Source: Spirosoma taeanense (GTDB lineage Bacteria; Bacteroidota; Bacteroidia; Cytophagales; Spirosomataceae). Taken from it: a stretch of DNA of 64,000 bases. Below the pieces are notes generated by a model that was given only the letters and a program-made list of their open reading frames with translations, searched no databases and was not told the origin of the DNA. The position numbers were made by a program, and so were the translations under genes. The stretch covers positions 434,001 through 498,000 of the forward strand of contig NZ_CP053435.1 in assembly GCF_013127955.1 (NCBI RefSeq), in the 5' to 3' direction. Every line of letters begins with the position of its first letter. Within the stretch, counting starts at the first letter, position 1. This document shows, piece after piece, positions 9,092 through 19,059 of this stretch.

Positions 9092-9111
9092 GGTAGATAC
9101 GTATTGATTCA

Positions 9112-9165
9112 AGCGTCCCGCTGAACGAATTACACCGCTCGTTCAGCGGGACGCTTTCTGTTTTC
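9112..9165 (+). terminator. Strong intrinsic terminator after the Hint gene
   Basis: A perfect 17-base stem (9112-9128 with 9139-9155) with a 10-base loop, then a T-rich tail. It closes the three-gene unit 5231-9091. Confidence 0.85.
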
Positions 9166-9197
9166 AAGCAAAGAATTTACCAGCAGCAATAAAGCCG

Positions 9198-9228
9198 TTG
9201 CCTAGTTTTGCATTTGGCTGTACTTTTG
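9198..9228 (+). promoter_or_regulatory. Bacteroidota-type promoter of the beta-oxidation genes
   Basis: TTG at 9198-9200, 20 bases, then TACTTTTG at 9221-9228, a full match to TTG-N19-21-TAnnTTTG. It lies 45 bases ahead of the thiolase start. Confidence 0.6.
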
Positions 9229-9273
9229 TTGAAAGAAAACCGTATGCTTGCATACTAATTTTTTAGCAAAACT

Positions 9274-10482
9274 ATGGCAGAGGCTTTCATTTACGACGCC
9301 GTTCGAACCCCTCGCGGTCGGGGTAAGAGCGATGGCGCCCTCCACGACATTCAACCGATTACGTTGCTGACCAGCGTTCTGCGCGAACTGCGCGATCGGA
9401 ATCAACTGGATACGTCGCTGGTTGACGACGTGATTATGGGTTGCGTTACGCCCATTGGTGAGCAGGGAGCCGATATTGCCCGAACGGCCGCGCTCGAAGC
9501 CGGATACGACGAATCGGTGGCGGGTGTGCAGCTCAACCGATTCTGTTCGTCGGGTTTGGAGGCTATCAACATGGCGGGAGCTTACGTTATGTCCGGGCAG
9601 GTGGATGCCATTGTGGCCGGTGGTGTCGAGTCGATGTCGCGCGTCCCGATGGGAGCCGACGGCGGAGCCATTTTCATGAACCCGCAGATCGTGGCTCGCC
9701 ACAATATCGTGCCGCAGGGCATCTCGGCTGATCTGATTGCGACCAAATATGGGTACTCGCGCAGCGACGTCGATACGTTCGCGGCTGAGTCCTACCGCCG
9801 GGCCGTTGCCGCTCAGGCGGATAATCGCTTTCACAAAACGCTGGTTCCGCTCAAAGACGAAATTGGCATTACCGTTCTCGACCGCGACGAGGGCGTTCGG
9901 CCCGGCACCACCGCCGAAAGTCTGAGCAAGCTCAAACCCGCCTTTGAGATGATGGGGCAAATGGGACTGGACGCCCTGGCTTTGCTCAAATACGCCCAAT
10001 TCAATAAAATCAATCACGTACACCACGCGGGTAACTCCTCGCAGATTGTCGACGGGGCCGCCGGTGTATTGATTGGTAGTGAGGAGTTTGGGCTGAAAAC
10101 GGGTTTGAAACCCCGCGCCCGGATTAAAGCGTTTGCCATTGTCGGCTCGGAGCCAACGATCATGCTGACGGGGCCGATTCCCGCTACACGTAAAGTGCTG
10201 AAACGGGCGGGCATGAGCATCAGCGATATTGACCTGTTCGAAGTAAACGAAGCCTTTGCGGCCGTACCGATGCTGTTTATGGACGAGTTTGGCGTCGATC
10301 ACGGAAAACTAAACGTCAATGGCGGGGCCATTGCGCTCGGCCATCCGCTGGGTGCTACTGGGGCTATTATCTCGGCTACGCTGATCGATGAGCTGGAACG
10401 TTCAGACAAGCAGTTCGGTTTATCGACGCTTTGCATTGGGGGCGGAATGGGTATCGCAACGATTTTCGAGCGAGTTAATTAA
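9274..10482 (+). CDS. Thiolase family protein (acetyl-CoA C-acyltransferase)
   Basis: 402 residues, the normal length for a thiolase II. The acyl-accepting cysteine is C91 in RFCSSGLEA. The C-terminal part has [17 protein letters not shown] with the catalytic His, and LCIGGGMG with the second catalytic Cys. It catalyses thiolytic cleavage of 3-ketoacyl-CoA, the last step of beta-oxidation. The next gene, 94 bases downstream, encodes the hydratase/dehydrogenase, so the two together make a FadA/FadB- or FadI/FadJ-like pair. A good consensus promoter lies just upstream. No acyl-CoA dehydrogenase or ligase gene is present in the window. Confidence 0.93.
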   Translation: MAEAFIYDAVRTPRGRGKSDGALHDIQPITLLTSVLRELRDRNQLDTSLVDDVIMGCVTPIGEQGADIARTAALEAGYDESVAGVQLNRFCSSGLEAINMAGAYVMSGQVDAIVAGGVESMSRVPMGADGGAIFMNPQIVARHNIVPQGISADLIATKYGYSRSDVDTFAAESYRRAVAAQADNRFHKTLVPLKDEIGITVLDRDEGVRPGTTAESLSKLKPAFEMMGQMGLDALALLKYAQFNKINHVHHAGNSSQIVDGAAGVLIGSEEFGLKTGLKPRARIKAFAIVGSEPTIMLTGPIPATRKVLKRAGMSISDIDLFEVNEAFAAVPMLFMDEFGVDHGKLNVNGGAIALGHPLGATGAIISATLIDELERSDKQFGLSTLCIGGGMGIATIFERVN

Positions 10483-10576
10483 ACACATGCATCGCTGTTG
10501 GTTCTCTATATGCAAACGACACAATGTCAATTGGTTGGCAATGCATAAGTGAAAAGCAAGTAACTGGCTACTGACC

Positions 10577-12742
10577 ATGATAAATTACGTAGTTGACCAG
10601 AACATAGCCGTCATTACGTGGGCGATGACCTCGTCTCCGATGAACGTGCTTAACGACGAATCAATCCCGCAGTTTGAGGAAGCGCTCAACCGGGCTTATG
10701 CCGACGAGGCTGTACTGGGTATCATCATTACGTCCGAAAAACCGGAGTTTGTGGTGGGCGCCGACCTGAAGATGATCCTGCGGAATAATGATAAGGAACC
10801 CGCCGAAATGCTGAAGGTATCGGCCGGGCTGAACCGCGTTTTCCGTAGTATTGAAACGTCGGGTAAACCAGCCGTAGCCGCCATAAACGGCACGGCGCTG
10901 GGCGGTGGGTATGAAATCTGTCTGGCCTGCCACCACCGGATTGCGCTGGATGAACAAACCCCGGATCGTCCGAAAACGCAGATTGGGCTGGTTGAAGTAA
11001 CGCTTGGTTTATTGCCGGGCGCGGGCGGAACGCAGCGATTGCCCCGCATGATTGGCATGCAGGCGGCCTTGCCCCTACTGGTAGAAGGTAAAAAAGTCGA
11101 CGTTCAGGCGGCTCTGCGTCTGGGCATGATCGACGATATCGCCGGTAGCCCCGCCGAACTGATGGATAAAGCCCGTGTCTATATTGCCGCCAACCCAAAA
11201 CCTCTGCAACCCTGGGACGAAATAGACCGTAAAACCGGTAAAATCGTCGGGAAGGATAACTTCAAGGTGCCGGGCGGGAATGTACAAACACCCATCGGGG
11301 CGCAGACTTTCGCGGCTGGCACGGCCATGTTGATGGACAAAACCCGGGGGAACTATCCGGCTCCGCTCGAAATCATGGCCTGCGTGTATGAAGGGCTACA
11401 GGTCAACATTGACCGGGCGTTGGTCATTGAAGCGCGGCATTTTGTGAAAGTCGCTACTTCAAAAGTGGCCCGGAATCTGATTACAACGATGTTTCTGGGA
11501 CTCAACCAGGCCAACAAAGGCATAAGCCGACCGAAGGATGTGCCGAAAACCGAGGTCAAAAAACTGGGCATTCTGGGCGCAGGCATGATGGGCGCGGGTA
11601 TTGCATACGTATCGGCGCTGGCGGGTCTGGAGGTTGTCCTGAAAGACGTATTGATTGAAGCCGCTGAAAAGGGAAAGGACTATTCGCGGAGCTTGCTCAA
11701 AAAAGGCGTCGAACGCGGTAAAGTAGACCCGCTCAGCGTAGATGCCATTCTAAACCGGATCAGACCCACCGTCGAGGTAACCGACCTGCAGGGCTGCGAG
11801 CTGATTATTGAAGCCGTGTTTGAAAACCGTGAGCTGAAAGCGCAGGTGACCGTAGAGGCCGAGCCGATGCTTGCAGCAGGTGGCGTATTTGGCTCCAATA
11901 CGTCTACGCTGCCCATCAGTGGTCTGGCGGAAGCTTCGGCTCGGCCCGAAAACTTCATCGGTATCCACTTCTTCTCGCCGGTGAATAAGATGATGCTCGT
12001 GGAGATCATTCTGGGTAAGCAAACGTCCGACTATGCCCTGGCCGTAGCGATGGATTACGTTCGCAAAATTCGAAAAACGCCGATAGTCGTGAACGATAGC
12101 CGGGGCTTTTACACGTCGCGCTGCTTCGGTACGTACACCGCCGAGGGCATGGAACTGCTCAAAGATGGCGTAAAGCCCGTACTGATCGAAAACGCCGGGA
12201 AAGACGCCGGTATGCCAGTCGGTCCGCTGGCCGTAACCGACGAAGTTGCGCTTGATCTGGTTTATAAAATATCGAGTCAGGGAATTCAGGATGGCGCTTT
12301 ACACGAGGACGATACCAGCTATCAGGTGGCCCGGAAGTTTGTGGAACTCAGACGCCTGGGTAAAAAAACAAAAGCTGGTTTTTACGACTATCCCGAGGGC
12401 GAATCGAAAACGCTTTGGCCGGGACTGGCAGAACTGTATCCTGTTTCGGCAACGCAGTCGACGCCTGATGAGGTAAAAACGAGACTGCTATACCGGCAGG
12501 CCCTTGAAGCCGTACGCTGCTTTGAGGAAGGCGTAGTCCGGACAAAATTGGATGCCGACCTCGGTTCAATTCTGGGCTGGGGCTTCCCGGCCTACACGGG
12601 AGGAGCTCTGTCGTTTGTCGATTTTGTAGGCATTGAAACGTTCGTAAAAACCTGCGACCGGCTGGCCGATCAATACGGCGAACGTTTCCGTCCGACGCAG
12701 AAATTACGTGAACAGGCCAGGCAGCCCGAATTGGTCAACTGA
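10577..12742 (+). CDS. fadJ: Bifunctional enoyl-CoA hydratase / 3-hydroxyacyl-CoA dehydrogenase
   Basis: 721 residues. The N-terminal crotonase domain (about 1-200) has the oxyanion motif GTALGGGYEICLA and the catalytic Glu region GLVEVTLGLLPGAGGTQRLP. The NAD-binding domain begins near residue 330 with KLGILGAGMMGAGIAYVSAL and carries the HFFSPVNKMMLVEII segment of 3-hydroxyacyl-CoA dehydrogenases. The C-terminal dehydrogenase domains follow (GRGFYTSR-like NDSRGFYTSR, then KTKAGFYDY). It hydrates enoyl-CoA and oxidises the resulting hydroxyacyl-CoA to ketoacyl-CoA for the thiolase encoded just upstream. It ends eight bases from the convergent rnhB gene. The choice between fadB and fadJ names is by similarity only. 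Confidence 0.93.
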   Translation: MINYVVDQNIAVITWAMTSSPMNVLNDESIPQFEEALNRAYADEAVLGIIITSEKPEFVVGADLKMILRNNDKEPAEMLKVSAGLNRVFRSIETSGKPAVAAINGTALGGGYEICLACHHRIALDEQTPDRPKTQIGLVEVTLGLLPGAGGTQRLPRMIGMQAALPLLVEGKKVDVQAALRLGMIDDIAGSPAELMDKARVYIAANPKPLQPWDEIDRKTGKIVGKDNFKVPGGNVQTPIGAQTFAAGTAMLMDKTRGNYPAPLEIMACVYEGLQVNIDRALVIEARHFVKVATSKVARNLITTMFLGLNQANKGISRPKDVPKTEVKKLGILGAGMMGAGIAYVSALAGLEVVLKDVLIEAAEKGKDYSRSLLKKGVERGKVDPLSVDAILNRIRPTVEVTDLQGCELIIEAVFENRELKAQVTVEAEPMLAAGGVFGSNTSTLPISGLAEASARPENFIGIHFFSPVNKMMLVEIILGKQTSDYALAVAMDYVRKIRKTPIVVNDSRGFYTSRCFGTYTAEGMELLKDGVKPVLIENAGKDAGMPVGPLAVTDEVALDLVYKISSQGIQDGALHEDDTSYQVARKFVELRRLGKKTKAGFYDYPEGESKTLWPGLAELYPVSATQSTPDEVKTRLLYRQALEAVRCFEEGVVRTKLDADLGSILGWGFPAYTGGALSFVDFVGIETFVKTCDRLADQYGERFRPTQKLREQARQPELVN

Positions 12743-12750
12743 GCCAACGG

Positions 12751-13326
12751 TCAGGTTAATCGAAAGCTCATCCGGTGGTATTTGGTTGGGCCAAGTTGTC
12801 GGATGGCTTCGCGGTGAGCGGGCGTAGGATAGCCAACATTCTGCGCCCACCCATAAGCTGGAAACTCAGCGCTCAGGCGTTCCATCAGGTCATCGCGGTA
12901 GGTTTTAGCCAGTACCGACGCTGCGGCAATGGACAGATAATGCGCATCACCTTTTATAATGCAGGTATGCGGAATCATGGGGTAAGGCACGAAGCGGTTT
13001 CCATCCACGAGCAGGTGTTCAGGCCGAATCGTAAGGGCGTCCACGGCCCGGTGCATGGCCAGAAAACTTGCCTTAAGAATATTGATCCGGTCAATATCCT
13101 CATGCGATACTTCGGCCACCGCCCAGGCCAGCGCATCGCGTTCAATAGCAATACGTAAGGTTTCACGCTGGGCGCGGCTGAGTTGCTTTGAATCGTTCAG
13201 AATCGGGTGGGTGTAGTCACCCGGTAAAATAACGGCAGCTGCGACCACCGGCCCCGCCAGACACCCCCGGCCGACTTCATCCAGGCCCGCTTCGAGCACG
13301 TTGGCGTTATAAAATGATTTTAACAT
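12751..13326 (-). CDS. rnhB: Ribonuclease HII
   Basis: 191 residues from ATG at 13326. The frame stays open to 13578, but that extension lies inside the BatA gene and lacks family similarity, so the internal ATG just before the first catalytic motif is chosen. Motifs: [16 protein letters not shown] (acidic pair DE), NDSKQLS, the Asp in LLVDGNR, and [12 protein letters not shown]. It removes RNA from RNA/DNA hybrids and single ribonucleotides from DNA. It sits 31 bases behind batA on the same strand, so is probably read from the Bat operon. Confidence 0.95.
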   Translation of the reverse strand: MLKSFYNANVLEAGLDEVGRGCLAGPVVAAAVILPGDYTHPILNDSKQLSRAQRETLRIAIERDALAWAVAEVSHEDIDRINILKASFLAMHRAVDALTIRPEHLLVDGNRFVPYPMIPHTCIIKGDAHYLSIAAASVLAKTYRDDLMERLSAEFPAYGWAQNVGYPTPAHREAIRQLGPTKYHRMSFRLT

Positions 13327-13357
13327 CAGGTATTGAGCGCCCGGTTTTGGGTGTCGG

Positions 13358-14437
13358 TTAATCTTCGAGTACGTTCCCGACAATAGTAGTTTTGAGTAGC
13401 AGCGTAACGAGCAGGAATACGATAGCCCAGTATAAATAGATGCGGTAATAGTCCTGCACATCTTCATAAACCTGCACGCGGACAGGCGATTTTTCCAATC
13501 GGTTAATCTGGGCGAATATGGCCCGTAGCCGACTGGCGTCGGTCGCGCGGAAGAAGCTGCCTTCGCCAATCCCGGCAATGGTTTTCAGAATCCCTTCATC
13601 TACAGTCGACGCTGTTTCCTGCGACCGGCTGGCGCGACCGACGGCGATCGTATAAATTCGGATGCCAAACGCTTTGGCTAATCGGGCGGCCGTGGTGGGG
13701 TCGAGGTTGCCAGCCGTGTTATCGCCATCGCTCAGCAGAATAATGACTTTACTGCGAGCTGCAGCCGGTCGGGTGGAATCCTGAGCGGCACTGGCCGGTT
13801 CGCGCATCCGATTAATGCAACGAGCCAGGGCGTCGCCGATGGCCGTGCCGGATGCCGGAATCATGCGGTCGTTCAACTCGCTCAGGTATTGTTTCAACAA
13901 GGTATAATCAGTCGTGAGCGGACAAAGCGAAAACGCTTCGCCCGCGAAAATAACCAGGCCAATCCGGTCGTTTTTACGGCCGTTGACAAACGCCTGCGCT
14001 ACACGTCGAGCCGCGGCCAGACGCGTGGGCGGCAGATCGGTTTCAGTCATGGACGACGACACATCCACCGCCAGCATAATATCAATTCCCTGCGAGAGCT
14101 CCTCGCGCCGTTCCCGTACAATCTGTGGTCGCGCCAGGGTAACCAGCAGCAGGCTAACGGCCATGAACATACTGCCCGGCAAAAGATAGCGCAGGTAACT
14201 AACGGCCGCCCGCGCACTTCGGGTACGATTCAGGCTGAACCAGCTCGACGAATCAACGTTACCGACAATTGGCCCTAAGGCCATGTTTAGCCGTTGCTGC
14301 GCCCCGCGATGCAGGTAATAGCGTAGAGCAAACAGCAGTAGAATGGCCGGAATCAGGTACAGCGCCAGCGGATAGGCAAAGCGAAACTGCTGCCAGAAGG
14401 CCGGGTCGAACCAACGAAGCGAATACCAGGCGTCCAT
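13358..14437 (-). CDS. batA: BatA-like von Willebrand A domain membrane protein
   Basis: 359 residues. Two membrane segments near the N-terminus (about 19-41 and 84-104), a VWA domain from about 118, and a C-terminal membrane segment (about 330-352), the usual BatA plan. The MIDAS motif is complete: DVSSS (D125, S127, S129), with a later Thr in TGTAIGD-like SGTAIGD and a DGDNTAG segment. BatA proteins bind divalent metal and are thought to act with MoxR AAA+ ATPases in envelope stress or aerotolerance. It is encoded after the DUF58 and membrane-protein genes. No BatB, BatC or MoxR gene is seen here. Confidence 0.87.
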   Translation of the reverse strand: MDAWYSLRWFDPAFWQQFRFAYPLALYLIPAILLLFALRYYLHRGAQQRLNMALGPIVGNVDSSSWFSLNRTRSARAAVSYLRYLLPGSMFMAVSLLLVTLARPQIVRERREELSQGIDIMLAVDVSSSMTETDLPPTRLAAARRVAQAFVNGRKNDRIGLVIFAGEAFSLCPLTTDYTLLKQYLSELNDRMIPASGTAIGDALARCINRMREPASAAQDSTRPAAARSKVIILLSDGDNTAGNLDPTTAARLAKAFGIRIYTIAVGRASRSQETASTVDEGILKTIAGIGEGSFFRATDASRLRAIFAQINRLEKSPVRVQVYEDVQDYYRIYLYWAIVFLLVTLLLKTTIVGNVLED

Positions 14438-14438
14438 A

Positions 14439-15419
14439 TCAGGCTAAAGTGGAGGGTTCAGCTGCGTCGGGCGAAGCAACGGGGTGAGTAGCCCGATTAG
14501 CTATTCGTTGCCGACGTCGGCGATACGTTTGATCAGCGACTTCGCGCAGCACGCGCAGGGATTCGGGCAACTGGGCCGAAAATGAACCACCGTAAATCAT
14601 TCGGTCGGCTTCGCGCAGCGCATCGGTTACGCGTTCATCCCCCGTGCGTTCGGCAATTTCGAGCGTTGTTAATGACGCATAAGGCTGATTTTCCAATTGT
14701 TCCAGATAAGCCTTCCAGGTAATAACGGCCTGGTTGGCGGTATCGGCAGCCGTGTCGGCATTAATACCCCGGCTCAGCCGGTTGTAGTCGCGCATGAACC
14801 GTAGATGCTGCTGACGGAGTCCGTACAACCGCCATTGTCGCCGGATCGAGCGGCCAAACAGGCCGTATAACAGCAAAGCTGTCAGGCTCAAAACCAGCAG
14901 CACAAGGCCTAGTGCAGGATAGTTGAACTGCTGCTGCAGGGGAGCCAGCCGGGTCGCTGACGCCAACGTAAGGCCCGTCGGTAGACCACTTCCTGACGCC
15001 GGACTCGTCAGGCGCGAACGTAGAAAAACCGTATCGATGCCGGTCATCAGAATCGTACAGTCACGGGCGTTAATCAGACGAATGGGAACCCGTAACAACT
15101 GGGCCGGATCGGTTTCGAACGAAATAAGCGTGTACACGGCGCTGTCGCGGCTGATGGCGCTTAGACCCTGACCTGTCGTTTCCGTTGGCGTAATGGTTAT
15201 CTGCCTGACCCGAAAGGGAAGAAAGTGCCGGGCTGTATCGGGGAAAAGAACTTCGGCCGTGGGAGCGTGCCGGAACGTCAGCGCGTACTGAAACGGTCGG
15301 CCAATCTCAAAACTATCGCTCAGAAACCGGCCGGTCGGCTGCTGCTGTTCCGGCACCTGTGCCCGTAGCGACAGCGCAAGCAGCAAAAAAGCCAGTAAAG
15401 GTCGAACAAAACAAGTCAC
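14439..15419 (-). CDS. Bat-operon membrane-anchored protein of unknown function
   Basis: 326 residues from a GTG start. A signal peptide (CFVRPLLAFLLLALSLRAQ) is followed by a periplasmic domain of about 140 residues, a single membrane helix near 168-190 (NYPALGLVLLVLSLTALLLY), and a basic, helical cytoplasmic tail of about 135 residues. It lies between the DUF58 and BatA genes, where Bat operons of Bacteroidota carry a poorly characterised membrane protein and those of gammaproteobacteria carry DUF4381. The stop lies one base before the BatA start, pointing to coupled translation. Role inferred from position only: a partner bridging the VWA proteins and the membrane. Confidence 0.7.
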   Translation of the reverse strand: MTCFVRPLLAFLLLALSLRAQVPEQQQPTGRFLSDSFEIGRPFQYALTFRHAPTAEVLFPDTARHFLPFRVRQITITPTETTGQGLSAISRDSAVYTLISFETDPAQLLRVPIRLINARDCTILMTGIDTVFLRSRLTSPASGSGLPTGLTLASATRLAPLQQQFNYPALGLVLLVLSLTALLLYGLFGRSIRRQWRLYGLRQQHLRFMRDYNRLSRGINADTAADTANQAVITWKAYLEQLENQPYASLTTLEIAERTGDERVTDALREADRMIYGGSFSAQLPESLRVLREVADQTYRRRRQRIANRATHPVASPDAAEPSTLA

Positions 15420-15441
15420 GGATAGCTGGCGGTTGGGTCTA

Positions 15442-16305
15442 TTAATACTTTCTCACCCGAAACAGCTCAATCAGTTTCGGAACAAAATCTTCCTGCGAAT
15501 CGAGCGCAAGGTAGTTGGCATTAAACTGTTTGCAGAGCCGTTCCAGCCGCGCCTGGTTCTGCTGGAATGTATCGCGCAGGTGTTTCCGAAACGAGACTGA
15601 TGAGGTATTGAGCCAGACCGTCTGCCCGCTTTCGGTGTCGTGAACCGGGATAATACCGAGCCGGGGCAGATTGATCTCGCGTTGATCGTACAGGTGAATA
15701 ACGACAAGATCATGTTTTTTCGCTAACGCCTTCAGGTTATGGTCGTAACCCTGGTCGATAAAATCAGAGAGCAGAATGACCACACTCCGGCGTTTGAGGC
15801 AGTTTAACGTAAACAGTAGGGCATCAGCCAGGTTTGTGCGCGTCGATTCGGGTTGCAGCTTAAACAGGCTCATAATCAGTTGATAACCCGTTTTCATGCT
15901 GTTCGAGGGCTTGATGTACCGTTCTTTCTGATCGGAAAAGCAGTACAGTCCCACGTGGCTGGCCTCACGAATGGCCGACATCGCCAGCACTCCGCACACT
16001 TCCTTGGTCGCGTCGAGTTTGGCGCGGTGCTGCGGCCCTACCTGCTGGGAAGCGCTGACGTCGACGACGAAAAAAACGGTCTGGTCCTTTTCTTCCCGAA
16101 AGACTTTCACGAACGTACCGTGGCCTTTTGACGAAACGTTCCAGTCAATCGCCCTAACATCGTCGCCATACTGGTAAGTGCGCAAGTCGCTGAACTCCAA
16201 ACCTGTACCTTTGAATACGGAGCGGAACGACCCGCGCATCTGCGAGTTGACGGCTTTGCGGATCTGAATGTCGAAATTACGAAGCCGGGCTAAGAACTCA
16301 TCCAT
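15442..16305 (-). CDS. DUF58 domain-containing protein
   Basis: 287 residues, fully cytosolic. The DUF58 signature YGDDVRAIDWNVSSK is at about 46-60. A VWA-like fold follows with VDVSAS near residue 87. It is the first gene of this Bat-type operon (DUF58, membrane protein, BatA, then rnhB). DUF58 genes normally follow a moxR ATPase gene; none is adjacent here, and the gene upstream is divergent. A TAATTTTG on the minus strand at 16369-16376 is a possible -7 element about 65 bases ahead of the start. Confidence 0.9.
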   Translation of the reverse strand: MDEFLARLRNFDIQIRKAVNSQMRGSFRSVFKGTGLEFSDLRTYQYGDDVRAIDWNVSSKGHGTFVKVFREEKDQTVFFVVDVSASQQVGPQHRAKLDATKEVCGVLAMSAIREASHVGLYCFSDQKERYIKPSNSMKTGYQLIMSLFKLQPESTRTNLADALLFTLNCLKRRSVVILLSDFIDQGYDHNLKALAKKHDLVVIHLYDQREINLPRLGIIPVHDTESGQTVWLNTSSVSFRKHLRDTFQQNQARLERLCKQFNANYLALDSQEDFVPKLIELFRVRKY

Positions 16306-16388
16306 GCGGAGCAGGCGTTATACTATTTTAACAGGCAATCCCGAACTTTGCCCCTGGGGATCAACTTACAAAATTAACGCATTGATCC

Positions 16389-16769
16389 ATGCGTCGGTAT
16401 CGAATGAAACGAACCATCTGGTCATGTTTATGGCTGTCAGTACTGTGGGTAGCCGCAGCTTGTCAGGCTGCTGAGGACACCCGCCCCGATAACCTGATTC
16501 CCGAAAGTCGTATGGTTGATATTCTGACGGAGGTGCACATGACCGAAGCGCGCGTGAGCCGACTCAGCCTGTCGAGTATCGATTCGTCCAGCGCTGCATA
16601 CAAACATCTAGAAGCGCAGCTGTTCAGAAAAATGCAGGTAGATACGGCTGCTTATTCGAAAAGCTATACCTACTATTCATCGCACCCGAAGCAGATGGAA
16701 GCTATCTATAAGCAGGTTATCGAGAAGTTGAAAAAGAAAATGGAGGCCAAAAAGCCGGTTCGCTCATGA
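16389..16769 (+). CDS. DUF4296 domain-containing probable lipoprotein
   Basis: 126 residues. ATG codons at 16389 and 16404 are both possible. A short hydrophobic signal ends in VAAAC, a weak lipobox with the Cys near residue 25. The rest is helical and charged (IPESRMVDILTEVHMTEARV, then a YKQVIEKLKKKME tail), typical of the DUF4296 family of Bacteroidota. Function unknown; probably anchored in the envelope. Its stop codon overlaps the start of hemG by four bases, so the two are translationally coupled. Confidence 0.8.
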   Translation: MRRYRMKRTIWSCLWLSVLWVAAACQAAEDTRPDNLIPESRMVDILTEVHMTEARVSRLSLSSIDSSSAAYKHLEAQLFRKMQVDTAAYSKSYTYYSSHPKQMEAIYKQVIEKLKKKMEAKKPVRS

Positions 16770-18115
16770 AAGTTGGAATTATTGGCGCGGGTATCTCCGG
16801 TCTGACGCTGGCCTATGAGCTCCAGCAACGTAATATTGCTTACCAGCTCTGGGAGGCTACTGATCAGCCCGGTGGCTATATTCGCTCGCGCCAGCAAGCT
16901 GGCTCGAGTGGGGCAACCTACTTGCGGGAGTTAGGCCCAAACTCGCTCCTGGGCGATGCTGACCTGTTACGCTGGCTCGATGAACTGGGGTTGACGCCTG
17001 AGCTGACGTTTGCCCGGCCCGTCAGCAAAGCCCGGTATATTTTTCGGGATGGGCAATATCGGCCGCTTCCGTCGGGGCCGCCTTCGCTGCTGTTTGGCTC
17101 GTTCTTTAGCTGGAAGACCAAGCTGGCCGTTTTTCGGGAACGTAACAACCGGACCACCTCGCCCGAGGGCGAAACCCTGGCTCAGTTTTTTCGACGTCGG
17201 TTTTCGGATGAGATCGTAGAGTATGCCCTGGGCCCATTTGTGGCGGGTATTTATGCTGGCGATCCCGAGCAACTGCTGGTATCCGAAACGTTTCCGATTC
17301 TGTTGCAATACGAGCGGGAACACGGCTCAGTGCTGCGGGGACTGATTAAAAATCAATCGGCTACCGGCCGGCGGCAGTCGTTCAGCTTTCGGGAGGGCAT
17401 GCAGATGCTGCCGAAGGCGCTGGCCGCCCGACTGACGAATCTTTCCCTGAACGATCCAGTCGAACGTATTGAGCGTCGTTCCGATGGCGGCTGGCAGGTC
17501 GAAAGTGCGACGGGAACGCAGACGGTTGACCGGCTGGTGCTGGCCGTTGGCACCAACGTAGCCGCGCGGCTTGTTGCTCCTCACTTTGCTGATCTGGCCG
17601 ATGCCCTGCGTCGGGTTACGTATCCACCCATGACGGCTGTACACTCAGCTTACAAACGGGCCGATGTTCGTCATCCACTAAACGGCTTTGGTGGATTGAA
17701 TCCTAAATTAGAGAACCGGTTTGCCGCCGGACACATCTGGAGCAGTTCCGTGTTTGACGGGCGCTGCCCCGACGATGAGGTTTTGTTCACGACCTTTGTG
17801 GGGGGACAGCAAAACGTCGAAAACGCCCGTCAATCGGATGCCGTAATTTTCCAGAATGTGCATCAGGAGCTAACCGAAGGCTTTGGGATTACGGCTAATC
17901 AGCCCGTGTTCCGGGCAATCTACCGCTGGGAACGGGCTATCCCGCAATACGATGCGCACATTGCCACCGTGCGGCAGCAGGTCGAGGCTTTAGACGCTGA
18001 TGAATTGCTGGTCTGCGCGAATTGGTATAAAGGCGTTTCACTGTCCGACTGCATCAGTAAAGCCCGCCAACTAGCTGATCAGCTGGATCGTAAATCCTTG
18101 ATTAACAATTTTTAA
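16766..18115 (+). CDS. hemG: Protoporphyrinogen oxidase (FAD-dependent, HemG/HemY type)
   Basis: 449 residues. The FAD-binding fold is at the N-terminus (VGIIGAGISGLTLAYEL), followed by the GG doublet in QPGGYIRS and the ELGPNSLL segment typical of oxygen-dependent protoporphyrinogen oxidases. The C-terminal part has RAIYRWERAIPQYD and ANWYKGVSLSDCI, the family's terminal FAD contact (usually GN-YxGV-xxxCI). It oxidises a porphyrinogen in late haem synthesis; whether protoporphyrinogen IX or coproporphyrinogen III is the substrate cannot be settled from sequence. The start overlaps the DUF4296 gene by four bases. Confidence 0.9.
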   Translation: MKVGIIGAGISGLTLAYELQQRNIAYQLWEATDQPGGYIRSRQQAGSSGATYLRELGPNSLLGDADLLRWLDELGLTPELTFARPVSKARYIFRDGQYRPLPSGPPSLLFGSFFSWKTKLAVFRERNNRTTSPEGETLAQFFRRRFSDEIVEYALGPFVAGIYAGDPEQLLVSETFPILLQYEREHGSVLRGLIKNQSATGRRQSFSFREGMQMLPKALAARLTNLSLNDPVERIERRSDGGWQVESATGTQTVDRLVLAVGTNVAARLVAPHFADLADALRRVTYPPMTAVHSAYKRADVRHPLNGFGGLNPKLENRFAAGHIWSSSVFDGRCPDDEVLFTTFVGGQQNVENARQSDAVIFQNVHQELTEGFGITANQPVFRAIYRWERAIPQYDAHIATVRQQVEALDADELLVCANWYKGVSLSDCISKARQLADQLDRKSLINNF

Positions 18116-18194
18116 TAGTAGATTTAGACAAAAAAAGTGGATTTTGCTGTTTTCTTTATAGTAAAACCCACTCGCTAACCCGCCCCCATAAGCC

Positions 18195-19010
18195 GTGAAA
18201 GAACGCCTGGTTGTTATTCCTACATACAACGAAATTGAGAATATTGAAGCCATTATTCGGAAGGTATTCAGCCTAACCGAACCGTTTGATATTCTCATTG
18301 TTGACGATGGCTCGCCCGATGGCACAGCCCAGCGCGTCCGCGACTTACAGGACGAGTTTTCGGGGAGTGATTCGGCGTATCGGTCAACCGGCCAGCGACT
18401 GCACCTGCTCGAACGGCGCGGTAAGCTGGGGCTGGGTACGGCCTATATCGATGGGTTTAAGTGGGCGCTCTCGCGGGGGTATCAGTATCTATTCGAGATG
18501 GACGCCGACTTCTCACACAATCCCGACGATTTAATCCGGCTTTATCACGCCTGTGCTGATTCCGGACCGGACCGCGCCGACGTTGCCGTGGGATCTCGTT
18601 ACATTCGGGGGGTTAACGTCGTCAACTGGCCGATGGGCCGGGTGCTGATGTCTTATTTTGCCGGGGTTTACGTCCGGTTCATCACGGGTATGTCGATCAT
18701 GGACCCAACGGCGGGTTTTGTCTGCTACCGACGCGAAGTGCTGGAGGTGATTTTACATAATCCCATAAAATTTGTGGGTTATGCGTTCCAGATTGAAATG
18801 AAGTTTACGTGCTGGAAATACGGTTTTCGCATTGCGGAAGTGCCCATCATCTTTACCGACCGCACGAAAGGTACCTCGAAGATGTCGTCCAAGATATTCA
18901 AGGAAGCCGTATTTGGGGTTTTGCAGATGAAAATCAGCAGCTTCTTCCGGCATTACATTCCCCGCCGGGAAGCCGCAGCCCGACCAGTTGAACCGGTGGA
19001 TGCGGTATAA
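18195..19010 (+). CDS. Polyprenol monophosphomannose synthase-like glycosyltransferase family 2
   Basis: 271 residues from GTG at 18195. Motifs follow the DPM1 branch of GT2: LVVIPTYNEIENIE at the N-terminus, DILIVDDGSPDGTA, FEMDADFSHNP (the metal-binding DAD), and FVGYAFQIEMKF. There are no clear membrane helices, as in the single-domain enzymes. It probably transfers mannose or another sugar from a nucleotide donor to a polyprenyl phosphate at the inner face of the membrane. The gene ends just ahead of a bidirectional terminator. Sugar and lipid specificity are inferred. Confidence 0.88.
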   Translation: MKERLVVIPTYNEIENIEAIIRKVFSLTEPFDILIVDDGSPDGTAQRVRDLQDEFSGSDSAYRSTGQRLHLLERRGKLGLGTAYIDGFKWALSRGYQYLFEMDADFSHNPDDLIRLYHACADSGPDRADVAVGSRYIRGVNVVNWPMGRVLMSYFAGVYVRFITGMSIMDPTAGFVCYRREVLEVILHNPIKFVGYAFQIEMKFTCWKYGFRIAEVPIIFTDRTKGTSKMSSKIFKEAVFGVLQMKISSFFRHYIPRREAAARPVEPVDAV

Positions 19011-19022
19011 ATGGATGTAAAC

Positions 19023-19059
19023 AAAAAGTCCCGGCTCACATCGTGGGCCGGGACTTTTT
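19023..19059. terminator. Bidirectional intrinsic terminator between GT2 and DUF167 genes
   Basis: Perfect 13-base stem (19023-19035 with 19047-19059) with an A-run on one side and a T-run on the other, so it can end transcripts from both convergent genes. Its right edge touches the DUF167 stop codon. Confidence 0.85.

Noticed and set aside
9202-10302. 366-residue open frame antisense to the thiolase gene
   Set aside because: Overlaps the thiolase almost fully and has no recognisable motif; composition rich in His, Arg and Asn as in shadow frames.
13327-13578. N-terminal extension of RNase HII
   Set aside because: Would sit inside batA and add residues that no RNase HII has; the ATG at 13326 starts next to the first catalytic motif.
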